From positions 1-41,076 of the forward strand of contig CAJWAO010000013.1 in the NCBI GenBank assembly GCA_913020765.1: DNA of 41,076 nucleotides, given 5' to 3'. Below, piece after piece: positions 32,948-40,712 of this stretch (the stretch's first letter is position 1; each line of letters opens with the position of its first letter). This DNA is from an uncultured Flavobacteriales bacterium (GTDB taxonomy: Bacteria; Bacteroidota; Bacteroidia; Flavobacteriales_D; Crocinitomicaceae). The position numbers and the translations under genes were made by a program. Under the pieces are notes generated by a model. The model was not told where the DNA came from, did no database searches, and was given only the letters and a program-made list of their open reading frames with translations.

Positions 32948-33859
32948 TTAGTCTAATGTAAAATAATCAGCAGATTGATAAATCCCCGACTCAGTCTTCA
33001 AAATCTGCATTAAAACATCATTGGCCAAGCTACTTGCGCCAAATCGAAACCATTTATTTGTAAGCCATTCTTCACCTAAAACCTCCTTTACCATTACTAA
33101 ATTATGCAAGGCGAGCTTCGCATTCGAAATACCACCAGCTGGTTTCATACCAACCATCTTGCCCGTTTCATCGTAATAATCACGAATAGCTTGCAGCATC
33201 GTATAGGTTACCTGTAATGTCGCAGCTGGCTGAATTTTACCCGTAGATGTTTTGATAAAATCCGCACCCGCATAAATAGCAATATCGCTTGCGCGACGAA
33301 CATTATCCAATGTCGTAAGCTCGCCGGTCTCTAAAATAACTTTTAATCTAGCCGAGCCACAAAGCTCTTTGATTGCGGCGATTTCATCAAAAACAAAGGC
33401 ATGTTCTCCCGCCAAAAACTTTCCTCTTGAAATTACCATATCTATTTCATCTGCACCATTTTCAACAGCATATTTCGTATCAGCAATCTTTACATCTAGT
33501 GGGGCCTGACCGGAAGGAAAAGCCGTAGAAACAGAGGCTACTTTTATACCATACTTTCCAACAATAGACTTTGCTAAGCCAACCATAGAAGGATATACGC
33601 ATACTGCTGCAACTACTGGCAAACCAGGATGCCCATTATGCAAATGAGCGGCCTTAAAACACATTTGTTTGACTTTACCCTCGGTATCCTTTCCCTCAAG
33701 TGTGGTTAAATCGATCATGCTAAGTGCCATTTTCAAGCCCTGCATTTTTGCAGTCGTTTTAATACTTCTAGATTGAAATCTCGCCACACGCTCTTCTACA
33801 CCTACCTTATCTATAGATGGAGACGGTGGAACTTCATTGAAACGGTATTTAGCAGTCAT
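32948..33859 (-). CDS. deoC: Deoxyribose-phosphate aldolase (long type)
   Basis: A 303-residue aldolase that splits 2-deoxyribose-5-phosphate into glyceraldehyde-3-phosphate and acetaldehyde. The Schiff-base lysine is K203 in DFIKTSTGK, and the active-site aspartate is D140 in ADEIDMVIS. The second lysine lies in GMKPAGGIS. It carries the N-terminal extension (about 50 residues before MIDLTTLEG) of the eukaryote-like DERA subgroup rather than the 220-250-residue short form. The ATG at 33859 is chosen: the in-frame TTG at 33877 lies inside the -7 box. First gene of a three-gene operon with two ALDH genes. Deoxynucleoside catabolism is the natural role, but no phosphorylase or transporter is adjacent. 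Confidence 0.96.
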   Translation of the reverse strand: MTAKYRFNEVPPSPSIDKVGVEERVARFQSRSIKTTAKMQGLKMALSMIDLTTLEGKDTEGKVKQMCFKAAHLHNGHPGLPVVAAVCVYPSMVGLAKSIVGKYGIKVASVSTAFPSGQAPLDVKIADTKYAVENGADEIDMVISRGKFLAGEHAFVFDEIAAIKELCGSARLKVILETGELTTLDNVRRASDIAIYAGADFIKTSTGKIQPAATLQVTYTMLQAIRDYYDETGKMVGMKPAGGISNAKLALHNLVMVKEVLGEEWLTNKWFRFGASSLANDVLMQILKTESGIYQSADYFTLD

Positions 33860-33874
33860 AAATTCTGTTCTGAT

Positions 33875-33882
33875 CAAAGATA
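33875..33882 (-). promoter_or_regulatory. Predicted -7 box for the deoC operon
   Basis: TATCTTTG on the minus strand is a perfect TAnnTTTG. Transcription would begin near 33868, leaving a leader of about 9 nt before the ATG at 33859. No -33 TTG at the preferred distance. Confidence 0.5.
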
Positions 33883-34000
33883 AGTAAAAGAAATAGTATC
33901 ATTTTTTAATTATTCTCGTACAATATTAAGATTTTAGAATTCATAATAGGAAATCTCAATGAAATCTAAGTACCTTTAATCACGCAAAATAATTAGTGCA

Positions 34001-34594
34001 ATGCGATTTTTTATCTTTTTAATGATGGTTTTATTTGGTCTTTTCTCGAGCCAAAAAGTTCAGGCCCAAAAACTCAATCATAAGAGACACATCATCAAAT
34101 TTGATCTTGCCCCGATATTTGTAGGAGAATTTATGCCCTATTATGAATATGTATTCAAAAAGAAAATAAGTGCTGAAATAGGTTTAGGTTTCGTTACAGA
34201 TAATTACCTCATGAATTTTGTTCAAGAGTCAAATAGCGCACAAACGAGAATTCAAAAAATGGGACCTGCATTTTCGCTGGCAGCTCGCTACTATCCTTAC
34301 ATAGTTGGCGACCTCATATACTGCACTGCAGCACTAAAATACAGGAGATATCGAGAGGCTTATCAGCAATTCTCCACGAGCGGTGAGCTTGAGGAAAACA
34401 TTGAGTACAATCAAAGAATTATTCCAAGATTAGGATTAGGATATCATAGATTCTTTGATCAACATTTTTTAATCGATTTATCTGTGAACATCGGCTTAGG
34501 TTTTGAAAAAGAATTTAAGCAAATGATGGCAAAACCTAATTCTAATTATTTTCTACATTTCGGTATAGGTTGCAAACTGGCTTATGCATTTTAA
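34001..34594 (+). CDS. Small outer-membrane beta-barrel protein
   Basis: A 197-residue protein with a signal peptide (about 1-22, ending KVQAQ). Alternating amphipathic strands follow (HIIKFDLAPIFVGEFMPYYEY, ISAEIGLGFVTDN, FSLAARYYPY, RIIPRLGLGYHRFF), ending in an aromatic strand (FLHFGIGCKLAYAF) typical of the last strand of outer-membrane barrels. Function not recognised. A near-consensus -7 box TACCTTTA is at 33971-33978. radA follows after 18 nt and may be read from the same transcript. Confidence 0.8.
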   Translation: MRFFIFLMMVLFGLFSSQKVQAQKLNHKRHIIKFDLAPIFVGEFMPYYEYVFKKKISAEIGLGFVTDNYLMNFVQESNSAQTRIQKMGPAFSLAARYYPYIVGDLIYCTAALKYRRYREAYQQFSTSGELEENIEYNQRIIPRLGLGYHRFFDQHFLIDLSVNIGLGFEKEFKQMMAKPNSNYFLHFGIGCKLAYAF

Positions 34595-34612
34595 ATACCG
34601 TAACTTCAATTA

Positions 34613-35968
34613 ATGTCAAAAACAAAAACAGCCTTTTTTTGTCAGGATTGTGGCTATGAAAGCCCGAAATGGATGGGGAAATGTCCTTCGTGTTCAAGTT
34701 GGAATTCTTTTGTAGAGGAGATTAAACAAAAGAAGGGAGGTAGTGCCCCCTTTTCTAAAAACTCAACAGACGCTAAACCAGTCGTTCTTCAGGAAATTAC
34801 TAAAAATGTAAAACAAAAAAGAAAACTTCAGGATGAAGAACTAAATCGGGTGTTGGGAGGAGGTATCGTTTTAGGCTCTCTAATTCTTGTGGGAGGAGAC
34901 CCAGGAATTGGAAAATCAACACTCATGCTACAGCTGGCAATTAAAGATCACCACAAAGTCCTTTACGTTTCGGGGGAAGAAAGTGAGAGCCAAATTAAAA
35001 TGCGTGCGGAAAGAATAGGAATACTTAACGAAAGCTGTCACATCCTTACTGAAACGAATTTAGAAGCTATTCTTAACCATGCAAAGCAAGTTCAGCCTCA
35101 AATATTAATTATTGATTCAATTCAGACATTACACAGCAGCCAGATAGATAGTGCCGCAGGGAGTGTATCACAAGTAAGAGAAAGTACGGCCTCTCTATTG
35201 CGATACGCAAAAGAATCCGACGTACCTACCTTTTTAATTGGTCATATTACCAAAGATGGTGGTATTGCAGGGCCAAAGGTACTAGAACACATGGTGGATA
35301 CGGTTTTACAATTTGAAGGTGACCGCAATTATGTGTATCGTTTACTCAGAACAAGTAAAAATCGTTTCGGATCAACCAATGAGATAGGTATTTACGAAAT
35401 GTTAGGAGATGGTTTGCGTCCTGTGGAAAATCCATCTGAAATACTCGTAACGAATTCAGATACAGGATTGAGTGGAATTTCAATTTCGTCAACGATAGAG
35501 GGTGTTAGACCATTTCTCATAGAAATACAAGCTCTTGTCAGTTCAGCTGCATACGGAACACCGCAACGTAGCTCAACAGGGTTTGACGCAAAACGACTCA
35601 ATATGCTACTGGCTGTTCTCGAAAAAAGATGTGGTTTTAAGCTAGGAACAAAAGATGTATTTTTAAATATCGCGGGTGGCATTAAAGTAGACGATCCTGG
35701 AGTCGATCTAGCAGTAACCATGGCGGTATTGTCTTCAAATGCAAATCTACCAATACCTGCAGGTATTGCTTTTGCTGCTGAGGTGGGACTTTCCGGAGAG
35801 ATAAGACCAGTAAATCGAGTCGATCAACGCATTGCGGAAGTGGAGAAGCTCGGCTATAAAAAAATCATAATTTCACAAAATATAAAGGGATTAAATCTCT
35901 CAAATTACAAGATAGATGTTGTGCAGTGCACTAAAATAGGTCAGGTAGTGAAAACTGTATTTTCTTAA
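34613..35968 (+). CDS. radA: DNA repair protein RadA
   Basis: A 451-residue RecA-like ATPase that promotes branch migration and processing of recombination intermediates. The N-terminal zinc finger uses C10, C13, C24 and C27. Walker A is GGDPGIGKST (94-103) and Walker B lies in QILIIDSIQTL. The RadA-specific KNRFG motif is K249-G253, and the C-terminal Lon-protease-like domain covers about 270-451 (LNIAGGIKVDDPGVDLAV). Length is usual for the family. rsmI follows after 12 nt, and the two are probably in one transcript. Confidence 0.97.
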   Translation: MSKTKTAFFCQDCGYESPKWMGKCPSCSSWNSFVEEIKQKKGGSAPFSKNSTDAKPVVLQEITKNVKQKRKLQDEELNRVLGGGIVLGSLILVGGDPGIGKSTLMLQLAIKDHHKVLYVSGEESESQIKMRAERIGILNESCHILTETNLEAILNHAKQVQPQILIIDSIQTLHSSQIDSAAGSVSQVRESTASLLRYAKESDVPTFLIGHITKDGGIAGPKVLEHMVDTVLQFEGDRNYVYRLLRTSKNRFGSTNEIGIYEMLGDGLRPVENPSEILVTNSDTGLSGISISSTIEGVRPFLIEIQALVSSAAYGTPQRSSTGFDAKRLNMLLAVLEKRCGFKLGTKDVFLNIAGGIKVDDPGVDLAVTMAVLSSNANLPIPAGIAFAAEVGLSGEIRPVNRVDQRIAEVEKLGYKKIIISQNIKGLNLSNYKIDVVQCTKIGQVVKTVFS

Positions 35969-35980
35969 ACGCAATGAAAG

Positions 35981-36652
35981 ATGGGAAAACTCATTATTGT
36001 TCCTACACCTATTGGTAACCTCGAAGACATCACACTTCGAGCCATTAGGCATTTAAAAGAATGTGATTTAATCTATGCCGAAGACACAAGGGTTACAAAA
36101 AGATTGTTATCTCATCTCAATATAGAGAAGAAGATTTTCTCTTTTCACTCCCATAACGAACATAAAATTATAGATAAATGTATCGAAACCATCGCAGAAA
36201 ATGAGACCACAGCATTGGTCTCTGATGCGGGCACTCCGGGAATTTCAGATCCTGGATATTTACTCGTACATGAGTGCATCAAACACGACATCAAAATAGA
36301 GTGTCTTCCAGGTCCAACAGCAATCATCCCCGCACTTGTAGGCTCAGGGTTTTCTTGCGAAAGGTTTCACTTTGAAGGGTTTTTACCCCACAAAAAAGGA
36401 AGAGAAACAAGAATTAAAAGTATCGCTGACCTCACATGCACCCTTGTTTACTATGAATCTCCTCATCGAATTGTAAAAACGCTAAATCAATTACACAAAG
36501 TTTTAGGGGAAGATCGTAAGGCATGTGTGGTACGAGAAATATCTAAGATTTATGAAAACTACCACCACGGATCTTTATCTGAACTTTGCACCTTTTTTAC
36601 AGCACAAAAACCCAAGGGAGAGCTTGTCTTAATTGTAGAAGGAAGAGCTTAA
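35981..36652 (+). CDS. rsmI: 16S rRNA (cytidine-1402-2'-O)-methyltransferase
   Basis: A 223-residue SAM-dependent tetrapyrrole-methylase-fold enzyme that 2'-O-methylates C1402 of 16S rRNA in the decoding centre. Conserved segments are VPTPIGNLEDITLRA (8-22), YAEDTRVTKRLL, ALVSDAGTPGISDPG, LPGPTAIIPALVGSGF and FEGFLPHKKGR. It lacks the C-terminal extension of the E. coli enzyme (286 aa), as is usual in this phylum. Its TAA shares the palindrome TTAA (36649-36652) with the stop of the converging gene. Confidence 0.96.
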   Translation: MGKLIIVPTPIGNLEDITLRAIRHLKECDLIYAEDTRVTKRLLSHLNIEKKIFSFHSHNEHKIIDKCIETIAENETTALVSDAGTPGISDPGYLLVHECIKHDIKIECLPGPTAIIPALVGSGFSCERFHFEGFLPHKKGRETRIKSIADLTCTLVYYESPHRIVKTLNQLHKVLGEDRKACVVREISKIYENYHHGSLSELCTFFTAQKPKGELVLIVEGRA

Positions 36653-37311
36653 CGCAACGACTTTAATTGTTTTTCAACCAACTCAACTTGTTTTTTTTGC
36701 TTTTCAATCTCATTCTTTTTCACCGATTGACTTTCTGAATTTTCTTTTATCGCATTTTTATTATCAGCTATCTTTTTTTCAAAATTTATAATCTCTTTTT
36801 CCAGATTTTCTTTTCGCTTTATCAAATCCTTATACTCCTTTTCAAGACCGTTTAATCGTTTGTTCTCCTCACGAACAATCTCCTCAACCCATGATTTAAC
36901 GGCTTTAGAAGCGAATTCCTCAATAATTTTATTCATCACCTTGAATTTCTCTGGATGTTCCCTACTATTAAGATAGGCACCACCTAAGTCGAAACCGAAA
37001 TGAACCGAAACAACCTCATTTTTGGAGATGTAGCTTTTCGCATAGGCATTGAAGGGAAGTTCGCCAAAATCTTTTAGCTCCGCCATCATGGCTACGTGTT
37101 CCTTTTTAGACTCTTTATACTTACCGAAACCTTTGAAAAGCTTTTTAACTTTACCCTCAATAAAATCCTGAGAAACATAAGGGATTTCTACAACAAGTGC
37201 GTTCACATTTTGAGCGGTAGAAAAGTCTGAGTTTGATTCTTTTACTCTAAGCTCCTGCGCGATGCAATTCGCAGAAAAAAGGAGCAATAAAACAAGATAA
37301 TATAGCTTCAT
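36649..37311 (-). CDS. Exported coiled-coil protein, function unknown
   Basis: A 220-residue protein with a signal peptide (1-18, ending NCIAQ). An alpha/beta region (about 20-140) contains LVVEIPYVSQDFIEGKVKKL and VVSVHFGFDLGGAYLN. The C-terminal coiled coil is strongly charged (about 145-220, rich in Lys, Glu and Asn). It is therefore likely periplasmic. No family is recognised. It converges on rsmI with a 4-bp shared stop and is divergent from holB, with only 65 bp between start codons. Confidence 0.75.
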   Translation of the reverse strand: MKLYYLVLLLLFSANCIAQELRVKESNSDFSTAQNVNALVVEIPYVSQDFIEGKVKKLFKGFGKYKESKKEHVAMMAELKDFGELPFNAYAKSYISKNEVVSVHFGFDLGGAYLNSREHPEKFKVMNKIIEEFASKAVKSWVEEIVREENKRLNGLEKEYKDLIKRKENLEKEIINFEKKIADNKNAIKENSESQSVKKNEIEKQKKQVELVEKQLKSLR

Positions 37312-37338
37312 TTTTTTTACTACTAAATTAAACTTCTT

Positions 37339-37372
37339 TTTGAATATTGAACTGAAAACATTCTTAAATTTG
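37339..37372 (+). promoter_or_regulatory. Predicted promoter of holB, placed for a leaderless or nearly leaderless transcript
   Basis: TTTG at 37339-37342, 22-nt spacer, then TAAATTTG at 37365-37372, a perfect -7 box. The ATG of holB is at 37377, only 4 nt after the box, so the expected transcription start falls on or next to the start codon. Confidence 0.5.
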
Positions 37373-37376
37373 AGAG

Positions 37377-38492
37377 ATGCGTTTCGAAGATGTTATCGGG
37401 CAAAGTGATTTGAAAAAAAAACTTCTGAAAGAGGTTAAAAATCAAAAAATCAGCCATGCCCAAATGTTTCATGGTGATCCGGGATTTGGAGGATTGCCCT
37501 TGGCATTGGCTTTTGCTCAATATATTCTATGTGAGGACAAACAAGAAAATGATAGCTGTAGCAAATGTCCCACCTGTAGGCAGGTGCAAGAATTACAGCA
37601 CCCTGATTTGCACTTTAGTTTTCCTACCATTCAATCCATTAGTAAAATTTCCAATGGCCTTCTTTCAGATTGGAGATCACAAATTCAAGCTTCGGCCTAT
37701 TTTTCTTATTTCGACTGGATAAAAAAAATCGATCCGAAGGAAGGCAAACCGATTATATCGGTTCATGAAAGCGAAGAGATTCATAAAAAACTCCGACTCA
37801 AATCCTATCAAGGAGGATATAAGATTTTAATCATGTGGTTGCCTGAAACCATGAATATGGAATGTGCCAATAAAATCCTAAAAATTCTCGAAGAGCCACC
37901 AAAAAAAACACTCTTTCTGCTTGTAGCTGCCAATGGGGATGCCTTACTAGATACAATTCGTTCTCGGTGTCAATTACTTCAGTTGCAGCGAATTGAGAAA
38001 CAGGTCATGGAGGATCATCTAAAAAAAGCTTTTAATATCGATCAAGAAACATGTCAATCCATAACCTCTTTTTCTGAAGGAAACCTCCTTAGAGCCTATG
38101 AAATAGCGCAATCATCGGATGACGATGAAGAGCTTAAAGACGCATTCATAGATATGATGCGTTCTAGTTATAAAAAAAATGTAATTGAAATGATGAATTG
38201 GTCTGATTCCATGGCCAAGAGAGGAAAAGCACGTCAAAAAATATTTTTGACATACACGCTGCATATGCTTAGACAATGTATTGTGAAGAATTATATGGGG
38301 GAACGACTTGTGCATGTCTCAAAAGAAGAAGCTGCATTTATTGACCGTTTTGCACCATTTATCTCTGGAACGAATATCAGAGAATTCATGAGTGCATTTG
38401 ATGAAGCCTATTACCAGCTTGAAAGAAATGCCAATTCCAAGATTCTATTTACCTTGCTGTGCTTTCAATCAATGCGTTTCCTTCACAAGTAA
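37377..38492 (+). CDS. holB: DNA polymerase III delta-prime subunit (clamp loader)
   Basis: A 371-residue AAA+-fold protein. It opens MRFEDVIGQSDLKKKLLKEV and HAQMFHGDPGFGGLPLAL: the P-loop lysine is missing, as expected of delta-prime, which does not bind ATP. A four-cysteine zinc module follows (C59-C71 region, CEDKQENDSCSKCPTC), then ILKILEEPPKKTLFLLVA and the SRC motif DTIRSRCQLL that contributes the arginine finger to the neighbouring clamp-loader subunit. Length fits Bacteroidota DnaX/HolB-like proteins. It begins the holB-ricT-gldH gene order typical of Bacteroidota. Confidence 0.9.
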   Translation: MRFEDVIGQSDLKKKLLKEVKNQKISHAQMFHGDPGFGGLPLALAFAQYILCEDKQENDSCSKCPTCRQVQELQHPDLHFSFPTIQSISKISNGLLSDWRSQIQASAYFSYFDWIKKIDPKEGKPIISVHESEEIHKKLRLKSYQGGYKILIMWLPETMNMECANKILKILEEPPKKTLFLLVAANGDALLDTIRSRCQLLQLQRIEKQVMEDHLKKAFNIDQETCQSITSFSEGNLLRAYEIAQSSDDDEELKDAFIDMMRSSYKKNVIEMMNWSDSMAKRGKARQKIFLTYTLHMLRQCIVKNYMGERLVHVSKEEAAFIDRFAPFISGTNIREFMSAFDEAYYQLERNANSKILFTLLCFQSMRFLHK

Positions 38493-38528
38493 AGAATGAT
38501 ATAAATTATATAATTTTAGGGTTATATT

Positions 38529-39677
38529 ATGAGCTGTAAGTCATGTAGTAATGGTGGTAAAAAAGCAAAAGGGTGCCGTACAAATGGTACCTGTAGTACA
38601 AGTGGCTGTAATAAACTTGAGGTTTATGATTGGCTAGCCCATATAGAACTTCCAGGAGGGCAACAGGCCTACGATGTGATTGAAGTTCGTTTTAAAAATT
38701 CAAGAAAAGATTTTTTTCGAAATGCCCAAAAATTACAAATCCAGGTTGGAGATATTGTTGTTGTAGATGCTGCATCAGGTTTTGATGTCGGTATCGTCTC
38801 AGTTGCGGGAGAGTTGGCGCGCATTCAGGTTCGCAAAAAGAAAAAAGATTTTAAACCACTGGAAGCAAGGAAAGTAATTCGTATTGCAAATCAAAAAGAC
38901 ATCGACCTCTGGATTAAGGCAAGATCAAAAGAAAAAGAGCTGATGTATAAAGCCAGGACACTGGCACTAAATATTGGTCTAGAAATGAAAATTTCAGATG
39001 TTGAATATCAAGGGGATATGACTAAGGCGATATTTTACTACACAGCCGACGGCCGTGTAGATTTTAGACAGCTGATCAAAAATATGGCAGGAGAATTTCG
39101 CATACGTATTGAAATGAAACAAATTGGTTCAAGGCAAGAATCAGCACGCCTTGGAGGAATAGGTTCTTGTGGTAGAGAACTATGTTGCTCTACCTGGCTC
39201 ACAGATTTCAGAAGTGTCAATACCTCAGCAGCTCGTTATCAGCAGCTTTCGTTAAATCCACAAAAGCTTGCGGGACAGTGTGGGAAGCTAAAATGCTGCT
39301 TGAACTTCGAATTAGATACATACCTAGAAGGGCTCAAAAGTTTTCCAAGAACCGATTTGCGTCTAAAAACAAAAAAAGGCGAGGCCTATCACGTTAAAAC
39401 AGATGTATTTAAAGGAACAATGTGGTATGCATTTCGTGGAGAGAGCCAACTTTATCCGCTGACATGCGTTCGTGTCAAAGAAATTATTGAGGCTAATAAA
39501 AAAGGCAAAAACCCCGATGATTTAAAAGATTATCAAATCAAAGAAACAGTTGTTATTGATGATGGCTATTTGAATGTGGTTGGCCAAGATAGTGTAAGTC
39601 GATTTGAAAAAAGTTTGAAGAAAAAGGGACGGAAAAATCCCCTGAGAAAAATCAGGTCAAATAAGAAGAAAGAATAG
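38529..39677 (+). CDS. ricT: PSP1-domain protein RicT (YaaT)
   Basis: A 382-residue protein. The PSP1 domain (about 45-270) has VIEVRFKNSRKDFF and the conserved cysteine blocks C214/C219/C220 (GSCGRELCCSTWL) and C251/C256/C257 (QCGKLKCCLNFELD). A further N-terminal cluster (C3, C6, C16, C22, C27) is a feature of the Bacteroidota members. The C-terminus is very basic. In Bacillus subtilis RicT works with RicA and RicF in an Fe-S complex that affects RNase Y and mRNA processing; Bacteroidota lack a clear equivalent set, so the role here is open. gldH follows directly (start at the base after the stop). Confidence 0.92.
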   Translation: MSCKSCSNGGKKAKGCRTNGTCSTSGCNKLEVYDWLAHIELPGGQQAYDVIEVRFKNSRKDFFRNAQKLQIQVGDIVVVDAASGFDVGIVSVAGELARIQVRKKKKDFKPLEARKVIRIANQKDIDLWIKARSKEKELMYKARTLALNIGLEMKISDVEYQGDMTKAIFYYTADGRVDFRQLIKNMAGEFRIRIEMKQIGSRQESARLGGIGSCGRELCCSTWLTDFRSVNTSAARYQQLSLNPQKLAGQCGKLKCCLNFELDTYLEGLKSFPRTDLRLKTKKGEAYHVKTDVFKGTMWYAFRGESQLYPLTCVRVKEIIEANKKGKNPDDLKDYQIKETVVIDDGYLNVVGQDSVSRFEKSLKKKGRKNPLRKIRSNKKKE

Positions 39678-40172
39678 ATGAAACCTCTTTGTATATATGC
39701 GTTACCCTTGCTTATACTCATGCTTTTTTCTTGTGGAGAAAAGCCGTATTATATGGATACATACGCATTTGAAAACCAAAAATGGTTGGAAGATACAACT
39801 CCCGTTTTCAAGGTAGGGTTCAATGGTGATACGACCTCATATGATGTAATTTTCACCTTTCGTACCTCCACCGACTATGCATTCAATAACTTGTGGTTGT
39901 ATATGAGTACGTCAGGACCCATTTGTAACCAAATGAATGATAAATCTGGATTTTTAGGTCGGAAAGCAAAAGAGCTGAAGATCGCAAAAAAAAATGGGGA
40001 GTGGATTGGTCATAAATCCGGAACATTTGTAGAAAATAAACTGTATTATATTCGAAGTAAATTCTGTAAAGGCATGTATTCATTTAAGCTAGAGCAAGGC
40101 GTGACGATGAGCGAGCTTGAGGCAATACACGATGTCACTATTGAAGTTCTACCAACAAACTGGGAAAAATGA
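39678..40172 (+). CDS. gldH: Gliding motility lipoprotein GldH
   Basis: A 164-residue lipoprotein with signal peptide and lipobox LMLFSC (Cys about residue 19). Conserved stretches are YAFENQKWLEDTTPVFKVGF, YDVIFTFRTSTDYAFNNLWLY and a basic end with LEAIHDVTIEVLPT. GldH is required for gliding in Flavobacterium johnsoniae, though it is also present in non-gliding relatives. It starts directly at the end of ricT and its TGA overlaps the next ATG (ATGA), so it is translationally coupled on both sides. Its presence after ricT is a standard Bacteroidota arrangement. Confidence 0.93.
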   Translation: MKPLCIYALPLLILMLFSCGEKPYYMDTYAFENQKWLEDTTPVFKVGFNGDTTSYDVIFTFRTSTDYAFNNLWLYMSTSGPICNQMNDKSGFLGRKAKELKIAKKNGEWIGHKSGTFVENKLYYIRSKFCKGMYSFKLEQGVTMSELEAIHDVTIEVLPTNWEK

Positions 40173-40660
40173 GGTTCCGAGAGTTATCGAATGTAGAGCT
40201 TGAAGCCTTGTCTGAGGAGCTTACCCAATTTCTTGTTGTTCAGGGTATTGACGATGAGCTTTGGAGAAAAATAAATAAGGAATCACCTCAGAAGGCAGAG
40301 GAGCTCGTTTCACTTTTTAGCGATACAGTTCTCCAAAAGGTATACTCAAAGGTTGGTTTCCTATATTTCGTTTCTGAGCAAATATTTAGCATATTCAAAA
40401 TAGAGGGGGAGGATATGGAGGCAATTGTGATTAAAAATAAATCAAAAACAGAATCTTTCCAAAATCTGAAAAGTGTCATGACTCGAATCACTGAAGATAA
40501 AAATGACTATGAAGTACTTCACGCCAAACGTGCCTTAGGTGACAAAATACTTGATGAAATACATACTTTAACTGAAAAAGGGTGTCTTGTAGCAGAGGAA
40601 GAGCTTTGGCAATATTTCAGTCAATTCTGTAAAAACCTCACGAATAAAGCATCTTTTTAG
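40169..40660 (+). CDS. Conserved hypothetical protein (DUF6495-like)
   Basis: A 163-residue, mostly helical, acidic cytoplasmic protein: MRFRELSNVELEALSEELTQ, then VVQGIDDELWRKINKESP, AEELVSLFSDTVLQKVYSKV and FLYFVSEQIFSIFK. The opening and helix pattern match the small Bacteroidota family I know as DUF6495, which has no known function; I cannot confirm this by search. Its ATG overlaps the gldH stop by 4 nt. It is probably the last gene of the holB-ricT-gldH operon. Confidence 0.78.
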   Translation: MRFRELSNVELEALSEELTQFLVVQGIDDELWRKINKESPQKAEELVSLFSDTVLQKVYSKVGFLYFVSEQIFSIFKIEGEDMEAIVIKNKSKTESFQNLKSVMTRITEDKNDYEVLHAKRALGDKILDEIHTLTEKGCLVAEEELWQYFSQFCKNLTNKASF

Positions 40661-40712
40661 GAGAATTTTCGTTTTTAAGGTATATTTAAAAGATATTATC
40701 AAATTTAGAGTA

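Noticed and set aside
33860-33877. Start of deoC at TTG 33877
   Set aside because: The codon lies inside the perfect -7 box TATCTTTG, so it would not be transcribed; the ATG at 33859 is used.
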